64,000 nucleotides of DNA from Mucilaginibacter sp. OK268 (GCF_900103125.1 NZ_FNJV01000001.1:248001-312000); one strand, 5' to 3'; positions 16,258-25,383 are shown, counted from the stretch's first letter. Notes: generated from the letters alone by a model not told the origin. Program-made: numbers and translations.

Positions 16258-17848
16258 ATGCTAAAAGTAACGCCAAAAGTAACACGACTGATAAATTATA
16301 TCAGGGATATCGAAGAGGGTAAATTACAGATTCCCACTTTTCAGCGTGACTTTGTTTGGGGAAAGAAGGAGAAACTGGAACTCTTTGAAAGTTTAAAACT
16401 GGGTTATCCCATTGGCTCTTTGTTGTTCTGGAAACCAACGGACACTTTTTTTGTCAAAGAAGAAATAGGCCCTTACCGGGTTCCAGCAAGGGTTCAAAAC
16501 GAACAATATTTATATATACTTGATGGCTTTCAACGTTTGTCCACGCTGTTTGGCTGTCTTATCAATCCTGACAATACAGAGCTTCAACGAAACGAGGTCG
16601 AGCGGGCTAAAGAATTTGCGATATATTATGACCTGATGGCTGAGGAGTTTACGTTTTCACGAAGTGCAACAACCGATATTACTTTTATACCGGTTAACAC
16701 ACTAATCGATACTTATGCATTCTTGGACTACGGAGAGCGTTTGAGATCCACGTTAACAGACAGGGGCGTTGGCCAGCGAACTTATTGACCGGGCAAGGAC
16801 GCTTTCCTCCTCTATTTTGGATTATGAGTTACCTTCAATAGAAATTGTCGGTGGCAGCATTGAGGACGCGGTGGATATATTTTCACGGATTAACTCCAAA
16901 GGAGCAAAAATATCACCGGACTGGATGGTGTCCGCGCTAACTTATAATCAGGAGCATAATTTTAGATTAGGTACCGAGATTGATAGATTGATTTTCCGGT
17001 TAAAAGAGTACAATTTTGAGAAAATCAAAAGAGAGCTTGTCTTACAATGTATCCAAAGCGCATTTGGTAAATATTATTTTGATGAGAAGGTTGCCGGTTT
17101 AGTAAAGAAATCAAATTTTATTCCTGTAGCTATTCGTACACTTAATAGCATTGTAAGAGCAGTTGCATTTCTGTTTGAGGAATTACTGGTCATCGACAGT
17201 AAACTATTGCCTTATAACAGCCAGCTGATCTTTCTTACCTATTTTTTTAACGAAGTGCCACAGCCGACACATTTTCAATTAGAAAAATTAAAGTATTGGT
17301 TTTGGGTAACTACTTACTCTGGTTATTTCACAATCTATTCTTTAAGCAAACAGAGACTGGCGTTTAACCAGTTTAAAGAGTTTATTACAGATCCTGATGT
17401 TGATATGATTTTTAATGATAAACCAGGAACACCTTTTATCGTCTCTGAGTTTCCCAAAACCATCTATTTTGGTAGCGTAAGAGCAAAAGCATTAGTATTA
17501 TTTTTATTGAATAAGGGTAACGATTTCACCCCGATAAATACTGCAAATGTGGATGAACTCAAAATTTATTATCTCTTAGAAAACCACCAGATTCCCGAAG
17601 GCGTCGTACCGATGATCAGCTATACACCGGATCAATCTGATGCCGAGGTTGTTCAAACCAAACATCGTGATCTTTCCTATATGTTTGACAGTCCTAATTT
17701 TCCAGAGTATGCCGAACGCTTTTTATTAAGCGATCAAATGCGAAATCAATATCAATTCGGTGATTTACAGGGAATCCTTCTGAGCCGAAAAGACCTAATG
17801 CTTTACCATGAGTCCCAATTTGTTCAAAGCCTTGGTCTGGTTTATTAA
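16258..17848 (+). pseudogene. DUF262-domain protein split by a frameshift
   Basis: Two frames together make one ~530-aa DUF262 protein. Frame one (16258-16788) has the ParB-like N-terminal motifs IPTFQRDFVW (25-34) and DGFQRLSTL (89-97). Frame two, from about 16769, has FSRINSKGAKIS and the helical C-terminal half, ending at 17848. The +1 shift falls near 16762-16775, beside a GGGG run (16763-16766), so an indel or a sequencing error would explain it. The usual DUF262 motif is DGQQRLTTL, so the Phe is a variant. No C-terminal HNH (DUF1524) motif was seen. DUF262 proteins include the GmrS part of type IV restriction enzymes. It starts 3 nt after the TOPRIM-like gene. Confidence 0.8.
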
Positions 17849-17874
17849 TCTTCATACCTGTATTGACATTACAC

Positions 17875-17995
17875 AGAGTATAATATGTTGCTCGCTTTTA
17901 CTCATTGCCCATTCCGAAATCCCTAATCGTTCAGCGATCTCTTTGTGGGTTCAGGTGATGTCAATAGCAGAGTTTCAACATATCCCACGGGCAAT
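17875..17995 (-). pseudogene. Relic of an ECF sigma factor region 4
   Basis: On the minus strand THKEIAERLGISEWAMSK matches sigma-70 region 4 of Bacteroidota ECF factors, where THKEIAE-x-LGISE is usual. In another frame just upstream, LPVGYVETLLLT resembles the LP-x-GYR lead-in, so a frameshift separates them. There is no start and no region 2. It sits after the DUF262 gene and looks like debris. A short chance similarity is possible. Confidence 0.4.
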
Positions 17996-18048
17996 TTTAT
18001 AACGGCAATTCGTTGAATAGTTCTTCTGCACTTGCCAGTTTAGATGAT

Positions 18049-18090
18049 AGTCCGTAGGGGAATCGAACACGATTCTTAACCAATTGGCTT
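18049..18090 (-). other. tRNA-like remnant
   Basis: On the minus strand AGCCAATTGGTTAAG resembles a tRNA D-arm and is followed almost directly by GTTCGATTCCCC, like a T-arm. The anticodon arm is missing. It may mark the right edge of the decayed island that starts near 12.4 kb. It is not a functional tRNA. Confidence 0.35.
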
Positions 18091-18100
18091 ACAATATTTT

Positions 18101-18202
18101 ATATGGTTTAAAATTGGCTACGCACCGAATTACCAACCATTTTTTGATGCAGATTATTTTTATTTGCAAATCTTACTTTACGAAGATACAAAATATTGAA
18201 AA
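18101..18202. repeat. Dispersed repeat, copy A (partner at 50061-50158)
   Basis: About 100 bp, sharing TTTTTTGATGCAGATTATTT, CAAATCTTACT and AAAATATTGAAAA with 50061-50158 in the same orientation, with small indels. It is AT-rich and non-coding. Both copies lie at the right-hand edge of an accessory region (12.4-18.1 kb and 45.7-50.1 kb). Confidence 0.6.
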
Positions 18203-18224
18203 CCCTAACAATTTTAACATCACA

Positions 18225-18350
18225 AAAAAAGGCCGTACCATGATTCATTATACAGTTTTTAATTTCACTTATAACAAGATCACATTATAGATCGAAAAAA
18301 ACAAAGTAGTAACCATTGTGGATGTTTGTGATAGTAAGAAGCTTTTTTAA
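18225..18350 (+). pseudogene. Possible ParE/RelE-type toxin C-terminal relic
   Basis: In one frame MIHYTVFNFTYNKITL is interrupted by TAG (18288-18290) and continues IEKNKVVTIVDVCDSKKLF. The second part recalls the final strands of ParE/RelE toxins, where KVVxIxxVxDTRxNP is common. It is short, has a stop inside it and no antitoxin nearby. The rest of 18351-18520 holds nothing I recognise. Confidence 0.25.
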
Positions 18351-18520
18351 CTATGGTCAGAAAGCTCTGAGATGTTGGGCTGTTTGGGAATCCATCAACG
18401 CACGTTCCGATAAATAAATTCACGAATTTTAATATCAGGTCGCATATTACTTATGTGATTTTATGCCGGTAGTCGCTACGATCTGTTCCTGATGCCCAAA
18501 GATAGCGCGTCATCGTTTTA

Positions 18521-19489
18521 TTAACTACGTATCTCACGCCGCATGAAAAAGTAATAAGCAAATGCAAAACATCCTACTGTTGATGCCATTAAACCGCTTA
18601 CTTGCGGCCATACGATCATGACACTTTCCTTAAACGGCAGCGGAGCCGGTATAGCGCCCGCCATTTGCTCCATGGTTACCGGACCAAGGCTGCGAACCGA
18701 CGGCATCAGCAAAGTGGTGACTGCATCGGAGTAAAGCTGATTCGGGGCGATGCGTTGCAGATTCAAAATAAGATCATTATAACTAATGATCTCGGCCTGG
18801 GTAAGGTAAGCCGGATCAGGTAAAAAGGACTTGACAATAAGGTTAATGACAATCTGGTAAAATATCGTAAAGAACAACCAGATCCCGATAGCCGTAAGCG
18901 CGGAAGTTGCCGCTTGCTTAAACATGATGGAAAGCATGATAGATAAACTCAACCAAAAAGCTACATAAGCAATAGTGATCACAATAAACCCCAGTATGCG
19001 AAGCAGTTCCTGCGGCTCCGTACGCACACCGGTCAGTACTAATCCGCCGCCTATCATCAGCAAAGCCAATGCAAAAAACAAACCGCTGACGATCACCAGG
19101 GCGCTCACAAATTTGGCCAGCAGCAAATTATCCCGGTAGATGGGCTGCGCCATCAGGCGGGTCAAGGTACCGCTGTTCTGTTCGGAATTAACCGCGTCAA
19201 ATCCTAAGCTGATACCCAGCAACGGTGCCAGAAAACTCAGGAACACATGAAATGGCGGGATGGAATTATCGGTTGTGGTTAACAACTTCAGATATAAAAA
19301 AAGATGATCCGGATCTTTGGTATTTCCTATTGCTGATTTAATATTCGCCAGCGATACATATATCGCGGCGATAAATGTAAGAATAATAAGCGCAATCAGT
19401 ATGCTGAAGCGCCAGCTGCGTATATGATCCGCTATTCCCTTGTGAACCATAACGCCGAAAGGCCCCGGATCAGGAGATTGACTTTTCAT
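18521..19489 (-). CDS. ABC-2 type transporter permease
   Basis: An integral membrane subunit of ~322 aa with about six helices: an N-terminal one (FSILIALIILTFIAAIYVSL), a long extracytoplasmic loop, PPFHVFLSFLAPLLGISLGF, then a cluster including FALALLMIGGGLVLTGV and a C-terminal helix before YYFFMRREIRS. The family motif DAVNSEQNSGTLTRLMAQP is typical of ABC-2 permeases. I use the ATG at 19489 (MKSQSPDPGPF), which overlaps the ATPase gene end by 20 nt; a start at 19570 would add 27 unlikely residues. It works with the ATPase at 19470-20450. Confidence 0.88.
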   Translation of the reverse strand: MKSQSPDPGPFGVMVHKGIADHIRSWRFSILIALIILTFIAAIYVSLANIKSAIGNTKDPDHLFLYLKLLTTTDNSIPPFHVFLSFLAPLLGISLGFDAVNSEQNSGTLTRLMAQPIYRDNLLLAKFVSALVIVSGLFFALALLMIGGGLVLTGVRTEPQELLRILGFIVITIAYVAFWLSLSIMLSIMFKQAATSALTAIGIWLFFTIFYQIVINLIVKSFLPDPAYLTQAEIISYNDLILNLQRIAPNQLYSDAVTTLLMPSVRSLGPVTMEQMAGAIPAPLPFKESVMIVWPQVSGLMASTVGCFAFAYYFFMRREIRS

Positions 19490-20450
19490 AGCTTGTTTTT
19501 TTAGTACTATTTGATTCAAAATATTTCTGGTAAATATCATCGAGTCCATAATTTTTTTGATTGACACCAATCACGTCATAGCCTTTTTCAACCAGGAAAC
19601 GAACCAATGCGGCCGTTATGTCGCACCTGCTGGTAAATTCCAGTTCATTTTCGAGGATGCTAATCCGGGTAATGGCTTCCCATGCCTGGAGTTCCGGTTC
19701 CAGCTGCCAGGGCTGCGGAACGGGTTGTACTACCCTGATAGAAGTGACATGGCTATCGGTGCCGAATAACTGGGCAGACAAAGCACCGATATCTCCCTGT
19801 GCCAGCAATTGTCCGTTTACGAAAATCCCTACGCGGTCGCACACCTGCTGAACATGGTGTAAATGGTGCGATGAGAGTAAAACGGTGAGCCCCTGCTGCC
19901 GGCTCAACTGTTTGATGAGCGCCAGAAAATCTCTAACCCCGGTGGGGTCGATGCCGAGTGTCGGTTCATCCAGGATGATGACCTCAGGGTTCTTGATCAG
20001 CACATCGGCCAGACCAAGACGCTGTTTCATGCCACGGGAAAAAGCCGAAGTCTTTTTATGTTGGTCTGCGGCAAGGCCCACAATCTCCAGCACTTCGGCC
20101 GAACGCTTTTTTAGTTCATTTTCCGATATGCCGTTCAGTCTGCCGATATACACCAGATTTTCCAGCGCGGTCATGTTATCATAAAAGCCAACACTGTCCG
20201 GCATGTAGCCTACTTTTTTCTTAACCTGTATCGGACTGTTGGTCGCGTTATGCCCGCAAACAAAAGCGGTACCACTCGTCGGGTCGGTAAGCCCGAGCAT
20301 CATCAATATGGTGGTAGTTTTGCCAGCGCCATTAGGCCCCAGCAATCCGAAGATCTCGCCCTTGTCTATGTCAAGGTTTAAACCATCTACCGCTTTAACA
20401 GCGCCATACTGTTTGGTTAAACCCTTTAATTGTATAATAGGATCTTTCAT
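19470..20450 (-). CDS. ABC transporter ATP-binding protein
   Basis: A 326-aa nucleotide-binding subunit with Walker A GPNGAGKT (38-45), signature SRGMKQRLGL (138-147) and Walker B VIILDEP (157-163), followed by an H-loop (SSHHLHHV). The ~100-residue C-terminal extension is usual in ABC-2 exporter ATPases. The gene is second in a minus-strand operon: NEW3-domain protein, ATPase, permease. The start is 24 nt after the NEW3 gene stop, and the end overlaps the permease start by 20 nt. The cargo is unknown; similar sets in Bacteroidota are often annotated as GldA-like without proof. Confidence 0.93.
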   Translation of the reverse strand: MKDPIIQLKGLTKQYGAVKAVDGLNLDIDKGEIFGLLGPNGAGKTTTILMMLGLTDPTSGTAFVCGHNATNSPIQVKKKVGYMPDSVGFYDNMTALENLVYIGRLNGISENELKKRSAEVLEIVGLAADQHKKTSAFSRGMKQRLGLADVLIKNPEVIILDEPTLGIDPTGVRDFLALIKQLSRQQGLTVLLSSHHLHHVQQVCDRVGIFVNGQLLAQGDIGALSAQLFGTDSHVTSIRVVQPVPQPWQLEPELQAWEAITRISILENELEFTSRCDITAALVRFLVEKGYDVIGVNQKNYGLDDIYQKYFESNSTKKTSYEKSIS

Positions 20451-20473
20451 TGGTAAAAAATCGATTGGCTGTT

Positions 20474-21331
20474 TTATCTTCTGCCATATTTACGAATGAG
20501 GTAATAAACGATGCCGACGGCCAGCAGGATGACCAAAACGCCGATCCAGCCGGAAAGCAGGGATGTTTTGACCGCCAGACGGAAAGCGATCTGTGAGTTG
20601 GTATTGCTGTTCGTCGCCGTAAAGTTGGCAGCATAATCACCGGCTATTGTTTTGTCCGGCACTTTTACAGTAGCTTTAACATCGATGGTTTTCCCGACTT
20701 CCAGTTGTTTAATATTCGCGGGTTCAAAAGTAGATTCCCAGCCGGTGGGCAACTGTGCGGTAACCTGGAGGTCATTCAACGGCAGCGTGCCGGTGTTTTT
20801 GACGGTAAGCTGCAACTCTTTTTGGCTGCCCGAAGTTACTTCGTCGCTTAATCTTCCGGTAGGCGTGGTTAGTGCCAGGCTGTAGGAGCCTTTAACTACG
20901 GCTTCCAGGTTCAACGATAGGGTGTCCGAACCGGATACGGCTTTGATCGGAACCTTGTATTTTTTCGGGGAGGCGGTGGCCGTGGCATTGATCTCGATGG
21001 CGATGTCCTGTGTTTTGCCGGCGTCCATGTTGATGGAAGTAACCTGGCTGCCGTCTACTTTGTAGGCAATCGTCCAGCCAAACGGAAGATCGGTTTTAAA
21101 TTCGTAGATGCGGGCGCTCGCCGAACCGTTATGCAGCGTTGTACTATAACGGAAGGTTTCGCTGGTCGCAGCCTCGATATTGATCAGTTTGGCGATAAAG
21201 CCTGATTTGCCGACCGGCCAGGTGACCGGCTGCTGTTGCGCTTGTGATGCGAAGGCGGATGTCAGAAATAATAAAAGAAATGCAAAGCTGCGCGCTGCGC
21301 TGAAACGGGTGATAGTGATTTGGGATAACAT
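20474..21331 (-). CDS. NEW3-domain secreted, membrane-anchored protein
   Basis: A 285-aa protein with an N-terminal signal peptide (AFLLLFLTSAFASQA, cleavage near 31), an extracytoplasmic region of Ig-like beta-sandwich repeats with NEW3/COG1470 features (LTVKNTGTLPLNDLQVTAQL, PTGWESTFEP, VPDKTIAGDYAANFTATN) and a C-terminal anchor helix (GWIGVLVILLAVGIVYYLI) followed by Arg/Lys. It is the first gene of the ABC exporter operon. Such proteins are frequently encoded with ABC-2 transporters and may bind cargo or cell-wall sugars on the outer face of the inner membrane; this is inference. Confidence 0.85.
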   Translation of the reverse strand: MLSQITITRFSAARSFAFLLLFLTSAFASQAQQQPVTWPVGKSGFIAKLINIEAATSETFRYSTTLHNGSASARIYEFKTDLPFGWTIAYKVDGSQVTSINMDAGKTQDIAIEINATATASPKKYKVPIKAVSGSDTLSLNLEAVVKGSYSLALTTPTGRLSDEVTSGSQKELQLTVKNTGTLPLNDLQVTAQLPTGWESTFEPANIKQLEVGKTIDVKATVKVPDKTIAGDYAANFTATNSNTNSQIAFRLAVKTSLLSGWIGVLVILLAVGIVYYLIRKYGRR

Positions 21332-21603
21332 GATCTAACAACTAAAACGGTTAATGATAGCTTTCAAAAAATGCTTTTTTCGATAATTGGTTCAATATTT
21401 AAAAATAGACGGTCCAAAGAAAAAAAGTCGCCTCAAATTTTCAAACAGCTTTAACATTTTTTAACAATTAGCTATTAGCCTGGACGATTAAGCCCTGAAT
21501 CCATTGTTGCCGGGTTATAAAAGATCGGGTATATGAGCGGATTTGTTTGATAAATAGGTAAACTATTGCCAAACAGAGTGATGTTGATTTTTGTAATAGA
21601 ATT

Positions 21604-23151
21604 ATGGGAAAGAGAACGAATACCGTATTGGCGCGCGACGGAGCACAGCGGGCTCCCTGGCAGTATGGCGCAGCGACTATAATTTCGAAAGCTTTATTTG
21701 ATACCACCGCCGTTTATGATGCGCTGATCGTAGGTGCTGGCATTACCGGTATCACAACGGCACTGTTTCTTCAGAAAGCAGGAAAAAAAGTAGTGATCGC
21801 CGAAGCGCATAATCCGGGATTTGGAACTACCGGCGGGACCAGCGCCCACATCAATACCTTCGCGGATACTACTTATGCGGAAGCAGCGAACGCTTTCGGT
21901 GAAGAAGGAGCTCAACTTTTCGCGGATGCGATCAACGAAGGTTTCACGACCATTAAATCCAACATTGATACTTACCAGATTGATTGCGATTACGAAATCA
22001 ATCCTGGCCACCTGTATGCAGAAACCGGGGACGAGGCCAAACAACTCGACGAGATCTACAATGGCGCCTTAAAAGTAGGTGTGCCTGTAAACTATACGGA
22101 AGAAGTGCCGACACCGGTAGAATATTTAAAGGCCCTGGTTTTCGATAGGCAGGCACAGTTTCACCCGTTAAAATATTTGCGGGGTTTACAAAAAGCTTAC
22201 CTGGAAGCAGGTGGTATAGTTTTGGAAAATACGTTGGTAACCGGTATCGAAACTGATAATGGCGTACATACCGCGCATTCGCCAACAGGTGTTATCAGGG
22301 CTAAAACGGTGATTTACGCTACGCATATGCCGCCCAATATCAATTTGTTCAATTTTGAGTGCGCCCCTTACCGCAGTTATGTACTGGGCCTGAAATTAAA
22401 AACGGATACTTATCCGGATGCCCTGGTTTACGATATGCAGGAACCTTATCATTATTTCCGGACACAGGTAATTGACGGGGAGAAACTCTTGATCGCCGGT
22501 GGTAATGATCATAAAACGGGTCATGCCGACCCGGAAAAAGCCTTTGCCGATCTGGAAAAATACATCCGGAAATATTATAACGTGTCGTCGGTTAAATACC
22601 GCTGGTCATCACAATATTATGTACCTGTGGATGGCCTTCCTTATATCGGACAGATGCCGCTGGCGGCGGACGGTATTTACTGCGCAACCGGCTATAACGG
22701 TAACGGGATGATGCTGGGCAGTATCGCTGGCAAAATACTCAGCGACCTGGTCAGGAGGCGGCCCAATAGATACCGGGACTTGTTCAGTCCTTCACGGATC
22801 AAACCAGTGGATAGCTTCAGCGAATTTGTTAAAGAAAATGCGGATGTAGCTTACCACTTTATAGCAGACAGGTTTCATATCCACGAAACGGATTCATTAA
22901 AACGGCTTCAGCGAGGTACCGGCAAGGTGCTGGAAGTAGACGGTGAGAAGATAGCGGCATACCGGGATGAAAAAGGAGCCGTCCACGCGCTCAGTCCGGT
23001 TTGTACGCACGCGGGCTGTATCGTGAACTGGAACGGTGAAGAAAAAAGCTGGGACTGCCCCTGCCACGGTGCACGTTATGATATTGACGGAAATGTATTG
23101 ACAGGACCGGCAACCAAAAACCTACCCAAGATCAGCAGCGATGAAAACTAA
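21604..23151 (+). CDS. FAD-dependent oxidoreductase with C-terminal Rieske [2Fe-2S] domain
   Basis: A 515-aa enzyme. A Rossmann motif VGAGITGI (43-50) begins a DAO-type FAD domain with GFGTTGGTSAHINTF and, near the end, YIGQMPLAADGIYCATGYNG. A Rieske domain closes the protein: Cys467-x-His469 and Cys485-x2-His488 in CTHAGC and CPCHGARYD. The DAO-Rieske fusion is known from uncharacterised bacterial oxidoreductases; substrate and electron acceptor are unknown. The stop overlaps the next gene by 11 nt. The 272-nt gap before it is shared with the divergent NEW3/ABC operon and should contain both promoters. Confidence 0.92.
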   Translation: MGKRTNTVLARDGAQRAPWQYGAATIISKALFDTTAVYDALIVGAGITGITTALFLQKAGKKVVIAEAHNPGFGTTGGTSAHINTFADTTYAEAANAFGEEGAQLFADAINEGFTTIKSNIDTYQIDCDYEINPGHLYAETGDEAKQLDEIYNGALKVGVPVNYTEEVPTPVEYLKALVFDRQAQFHPLKYLRGLQKAYLEAGGIVLENTLVTGIETDNGVHTAHSPTGVIRAKTVIYATHMPPNINLFNFECAPYRSYVLGLKLKTDTYPDALVYDMQEPYHYFRTQVIDGEKLLIAGGNDHKTGHADPEKAFADLEKYIRKYYNVSSVKYRWSSQYYVPVDGLPYIGQMPLAADGIYCATGYNGNGMMLGSIAGKILSDLVRRRPNRYRDLFSPSRIKPVDSFSEFVKENADVAYHFIADRFHIHETDSLKRLQRGTGKVLEVDGEKIAAYRDEKGAVHALSPVCTHAGCIVNWNGEEKSWDCPCHGARYDIDGNVLTGPATKNLPKISSDEN

Positions 23152-23605
23152 GGAAATATTAGCCGGCGGAATTACCGGTACAACTTTCATGACCCTGTTC
23201 AGCTACCTCATTTCGCTGGCCGATGGCGAAAACTTCAGCGAACCGGAGCGCCTCGGACAACTGGCTGGCCGTCTCATTCCGAAACTGGACAAGCAGCAGA
23301 GTCAGGCTTTAGGCTGGCTCGGTCATTATGGGGTAGGCCTGCTTTTTGCACTAGTCTATGTGGAGCTTTGGCGGCGCGGAAAATTAAAACCTGATCTGAA
23401 AACAAACCTTTGGCTGGGTGGCTTAAGTGGCTTGCTGGCGGTCGTGGTCTGGAAAGCCACATTTAAAATGCACCCGCTGCCACCTTCGTTAAGTTTTAAT
23501 AAATATTACCTGCAACTCGTTCCGGCTCATCTGGTCTTTGCAGTCTTCGCCGGGATCGGTTATCAAATCTTAAAAAGAACAAATCATGTTACAGATCATC
23601 AATGA
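23141..23605 (+). CDS. Conserved hypothetical membrane protein
   Basis: A 154-aa protein with about four hydrophobic segments: ITGTTFMTLFSYLISL, HYGVGLLFALVYVELW, LWLGGLSGLLAVVVWKATF and LVPAHLVFAVFAGIGYQI. I recognise no named family. It starts 11 nt inside the upstream oxidoreductase gene and runs 20 nt past the start of the GH130 gene, so all three are translationally coupled. It may anchor or supply quinone access to the FAD/Rieske protein, which is speculation from position. Confidence 0.75.
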   Translation: MKTKEILAGGITGTTFMTLFSYLISLADGENFSEPERLGQLAGRLIPKLDKQQSQALGWLGHYGVGLLFALVYVELWRRGKLKPDLKTNLWLGGLSGLLAVVVWKATFKMHPLPPSLSFNKYYLQLVPAHLVFAVFAGIGYQILKRTNHVTDHQ

Positions 23606-24671
23606 GTCGGAAAAAAGCAGGACGGATCTGGCCCAACGTTTCCCGGAAAATCCTTTGTTATTACCTAAAGACCTTGCGCCCAGCGCCGGTGGTTTACAAA
23701 TCATTAGTCTGCTGAATCCGGGCGTATTTCGTTACGGGGGGAAAATATGGATTCTGGTCAGGGTAGCAGAAGGTGCTGTGCAAAAGGAAGGCGTACTATT
23801 TTTCCCCGCCCTGAACGCGACTGGGAATACCGAGATCATCGAAGTACCATTAAACGATCCCGACCTGATCGCCATCGATGCTCGGGTAATCAGCTATAAA
23901 GGCCTGGATTACCTGACCACAATCTCACATTTACGCTTATTATCCAGTGATGATGGTGTGCATTTCACCGAGCCAGGAGACTATGCTCCCATATTGGGAC
24001 AGGGCTACCTGGAACGATTCGGCATCGAAGATTGCCGGGTGAGCCAGATAGGTGACACTTATTATCTGACCTATACCGCAGTCTCTGATAGTGGTGTTGG
24101 CGTAGGTTTGCAAACAACCAAAGATTGGCAACACTTTGAAAATGCTGGCATGATCCTGCCGCCGCATAATAAAGACTGTGCCATCTTTGAAGAAACCATC
24201 AACGGTAAGTATTATTGCCTGCACCGGCCGAGCAGCAAAGAGATTGGCGGCAATTATATCTGGCTGGCCGAATCTTCCGACGGCAGGCAATGGGGGAACC
24301 ATCAATGCCTGATCAAGACCCGGCCCGGCCTTTGGGACAGCGCACGCGTCGGTGCCGGGGCGGCACCGATCCGTACCGGGCGGGGTTGGCTGGCGATTTA
24401 TCACGGTGCAAATACGGAGCACCAGTATTGCCTGGGCGCTTTCCTGATGGATTTGGATAATCCTTCGAAGATCATTTCACGTACCGTTGAACCCATTATG
24501 GTGCCTACGGAACCATATGAATTAAGCGGCTTTTTTGGGCACGTAGTTTTTACCAACGGGCACCTGATTGATGGTGACCGCTTGACGATGTACTATGGCG
24601 CGGCAGATGAGTTCGTGTGCGGCGCGCATTTTTCCATCAGTGCAATACTGGAACAATTGGTTTCTTATTAG
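23586..24671 (+). CDS. Glycoside hydrolase family 130 protein
   Basis: A 361-aa five-bladed beta-propeller enzyme of GH130, the family of beta-mannoside phosphorylases and hydrolases. Typical motifs are SLLNPGVFRYGGKIWILVRV, GIEDCRVS (147-153; the general-acid Asp is Asp149), NKDCAIFEE, CLHRPS, GAGAAPIRT and YYGAADEF. The usual EDPR sequence is EDCR here. No signal peptide is present, so it acts in the cytoplasm. The lack of a nearby mannan locus and the coupling to an FAD/Rieske oxidoreductase are unusual, so I do not assign phosphorylase or hydrolase activity. Confidence 0.88.
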   Translation: MLQIINESEKSRTDLAQRFPENPLLLPKDLAPSAGGLQIISLLNPGVFRYGGKIWILVRVAEGAVQKEGVLFFPALNATGNTEIIEVPLNDPDLIAIDARVISYKGLDYLTTISHLRLLSSDDGVHFTEPGDYAPILGQGYLERFGIEDCRVSQIGDTYYLTYTAVSDSGVGVGLQTTKDWQHFENAGMILPPHNKDCAIFEETINGKYYCLHRPSSKEIGGNYIWLAESSDGRQWGNHQCLIKTRPGLWDSARVGAGAAPIRTGRGWLAIYHGANTEHQYCLGAFLMDLDNPSKIISRTVEPIMVPTEPYELSGFFGHVVFTNGHLIDGDRLTMYYGAADEFVCGAHFSISAILEQLVSY

Positions 24672-24723
24672 CATATCGAAAGTTCTTCAGCAACGCTGCA
24701 AACCATCGGACTCCGGCAGGAAA

Positions 24724-24753
24724 ATAAAAAAGGCCGCCCTGGCAAAGGCGGCC
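24724..24753 (-). terminator. Terminator of the DUF4142/Mn-catalase transcription unit
   Basis: GGCCGCC (24732-24738) pairs with GGCGGCC (24747-24753); the A-run to the left gives a T-tract on the minus strand. It ends the leftward unit that begins with Mn-catalase and also separates it from the GH130 gene. Confidence 0.8.
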
Positions 24754-24762
24754 CGCTATAGT

Positions 24763-25344
24763 TTATTTCATGCCGTCATGGATCTTTTGGATCGCGTCGA
24801 GGTGCATTTTTAAGGTTGGTAATGTCTTCACCGCAAATGCTTTCAAATCCGGGTCCTTCAGGTTTTTAGTGGCATCCTCAAATTCTTTAATGTCGTTTTT
24901 GTGATCTTCGATCATATTATCAACATAGGCTTTATCAAAGTCCGCGCCTGATTTTGAAGAGAGATTATCTTTCACCTTTTGTTCGTCACTATCTAGCGTT
25001 GTTGGCAAGGTGATCCCTTTGGATTTTGCAAGGGCCTTCATTTCCTCGTTGGCTTTGCTATGGTCACTGACCATCATGCCACCGAAATCTTTAACTTTTT
25101 GGTTGGCAGCTTTTTGCTGGGCGAGCGTGCCGAACTCGACTTCTGCCATGCCGCCATTAGCTGCCGCCACGGCAAATTTCGCATCGTCCTTGTCGACTGC
25201 TGACGAGGATGAATCCTTTTTGGCCGTATCAGCTTTTGCTGTATTCGCGCTGTCTGCGCTGGCTTTGCTGTCCTTGTTGCCGCTGCAGGCCTGTACCATA
25301 CAGGCGACACCTGCGATCAGGCTGATGTACATGAGCTTTTTCAT
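24763..25344 (-). CDS. DUF4142 lipoprotein
   Basis: A 193-aa protein with a lipoprotein signal (VACMVQAC, Cys20), a low-complexity Ser/Ala/Lys/Asp linker (~21-55) and a DUF4142 helical domain (~56-190; FAVAAANGGMAEVEFGTLAQ, VKDFGGMMVSDHSKANEEMK, DLKAFAVKTLPTLKMHLD). DUF4142 is a ferritin-like four-helix fold often found in stress-induced periplasmic proteins. It is the last gene of a minus-strand unit with DUF1810, two small proteins and Mn-catalase, and is followed by a terminator. Its precise function is unknown. Confidence 0.9.
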   Translation of the reverse strand: MKKLMYISLIAGVACMVQACSGNKDSKASADSANTAKADTAKKDSSSSAVDKDDAKFAVAAANGGMAEVEFGTLAQQKAANQKVKDFGGMMVSDHSKANEEMKALAKSKGITLPTTLDSDEQKVKDNLSSKSGADFDKAYVDNMIEDHKNDIKEFEDATKNLKDPDLKAFAVKTLPTLKMHLDAIQKIHDGMK

Positions 25345-25383
25345 GGTGGGTGTTTTTTGATTTGTATCTCTTTTATCGTCAAG

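Noticed and set aside
17808..18290. Short plus-strand frames after the DUF262 gene
   Set aside because: They are random in composition and overlap the relics described on the other strand or frame.
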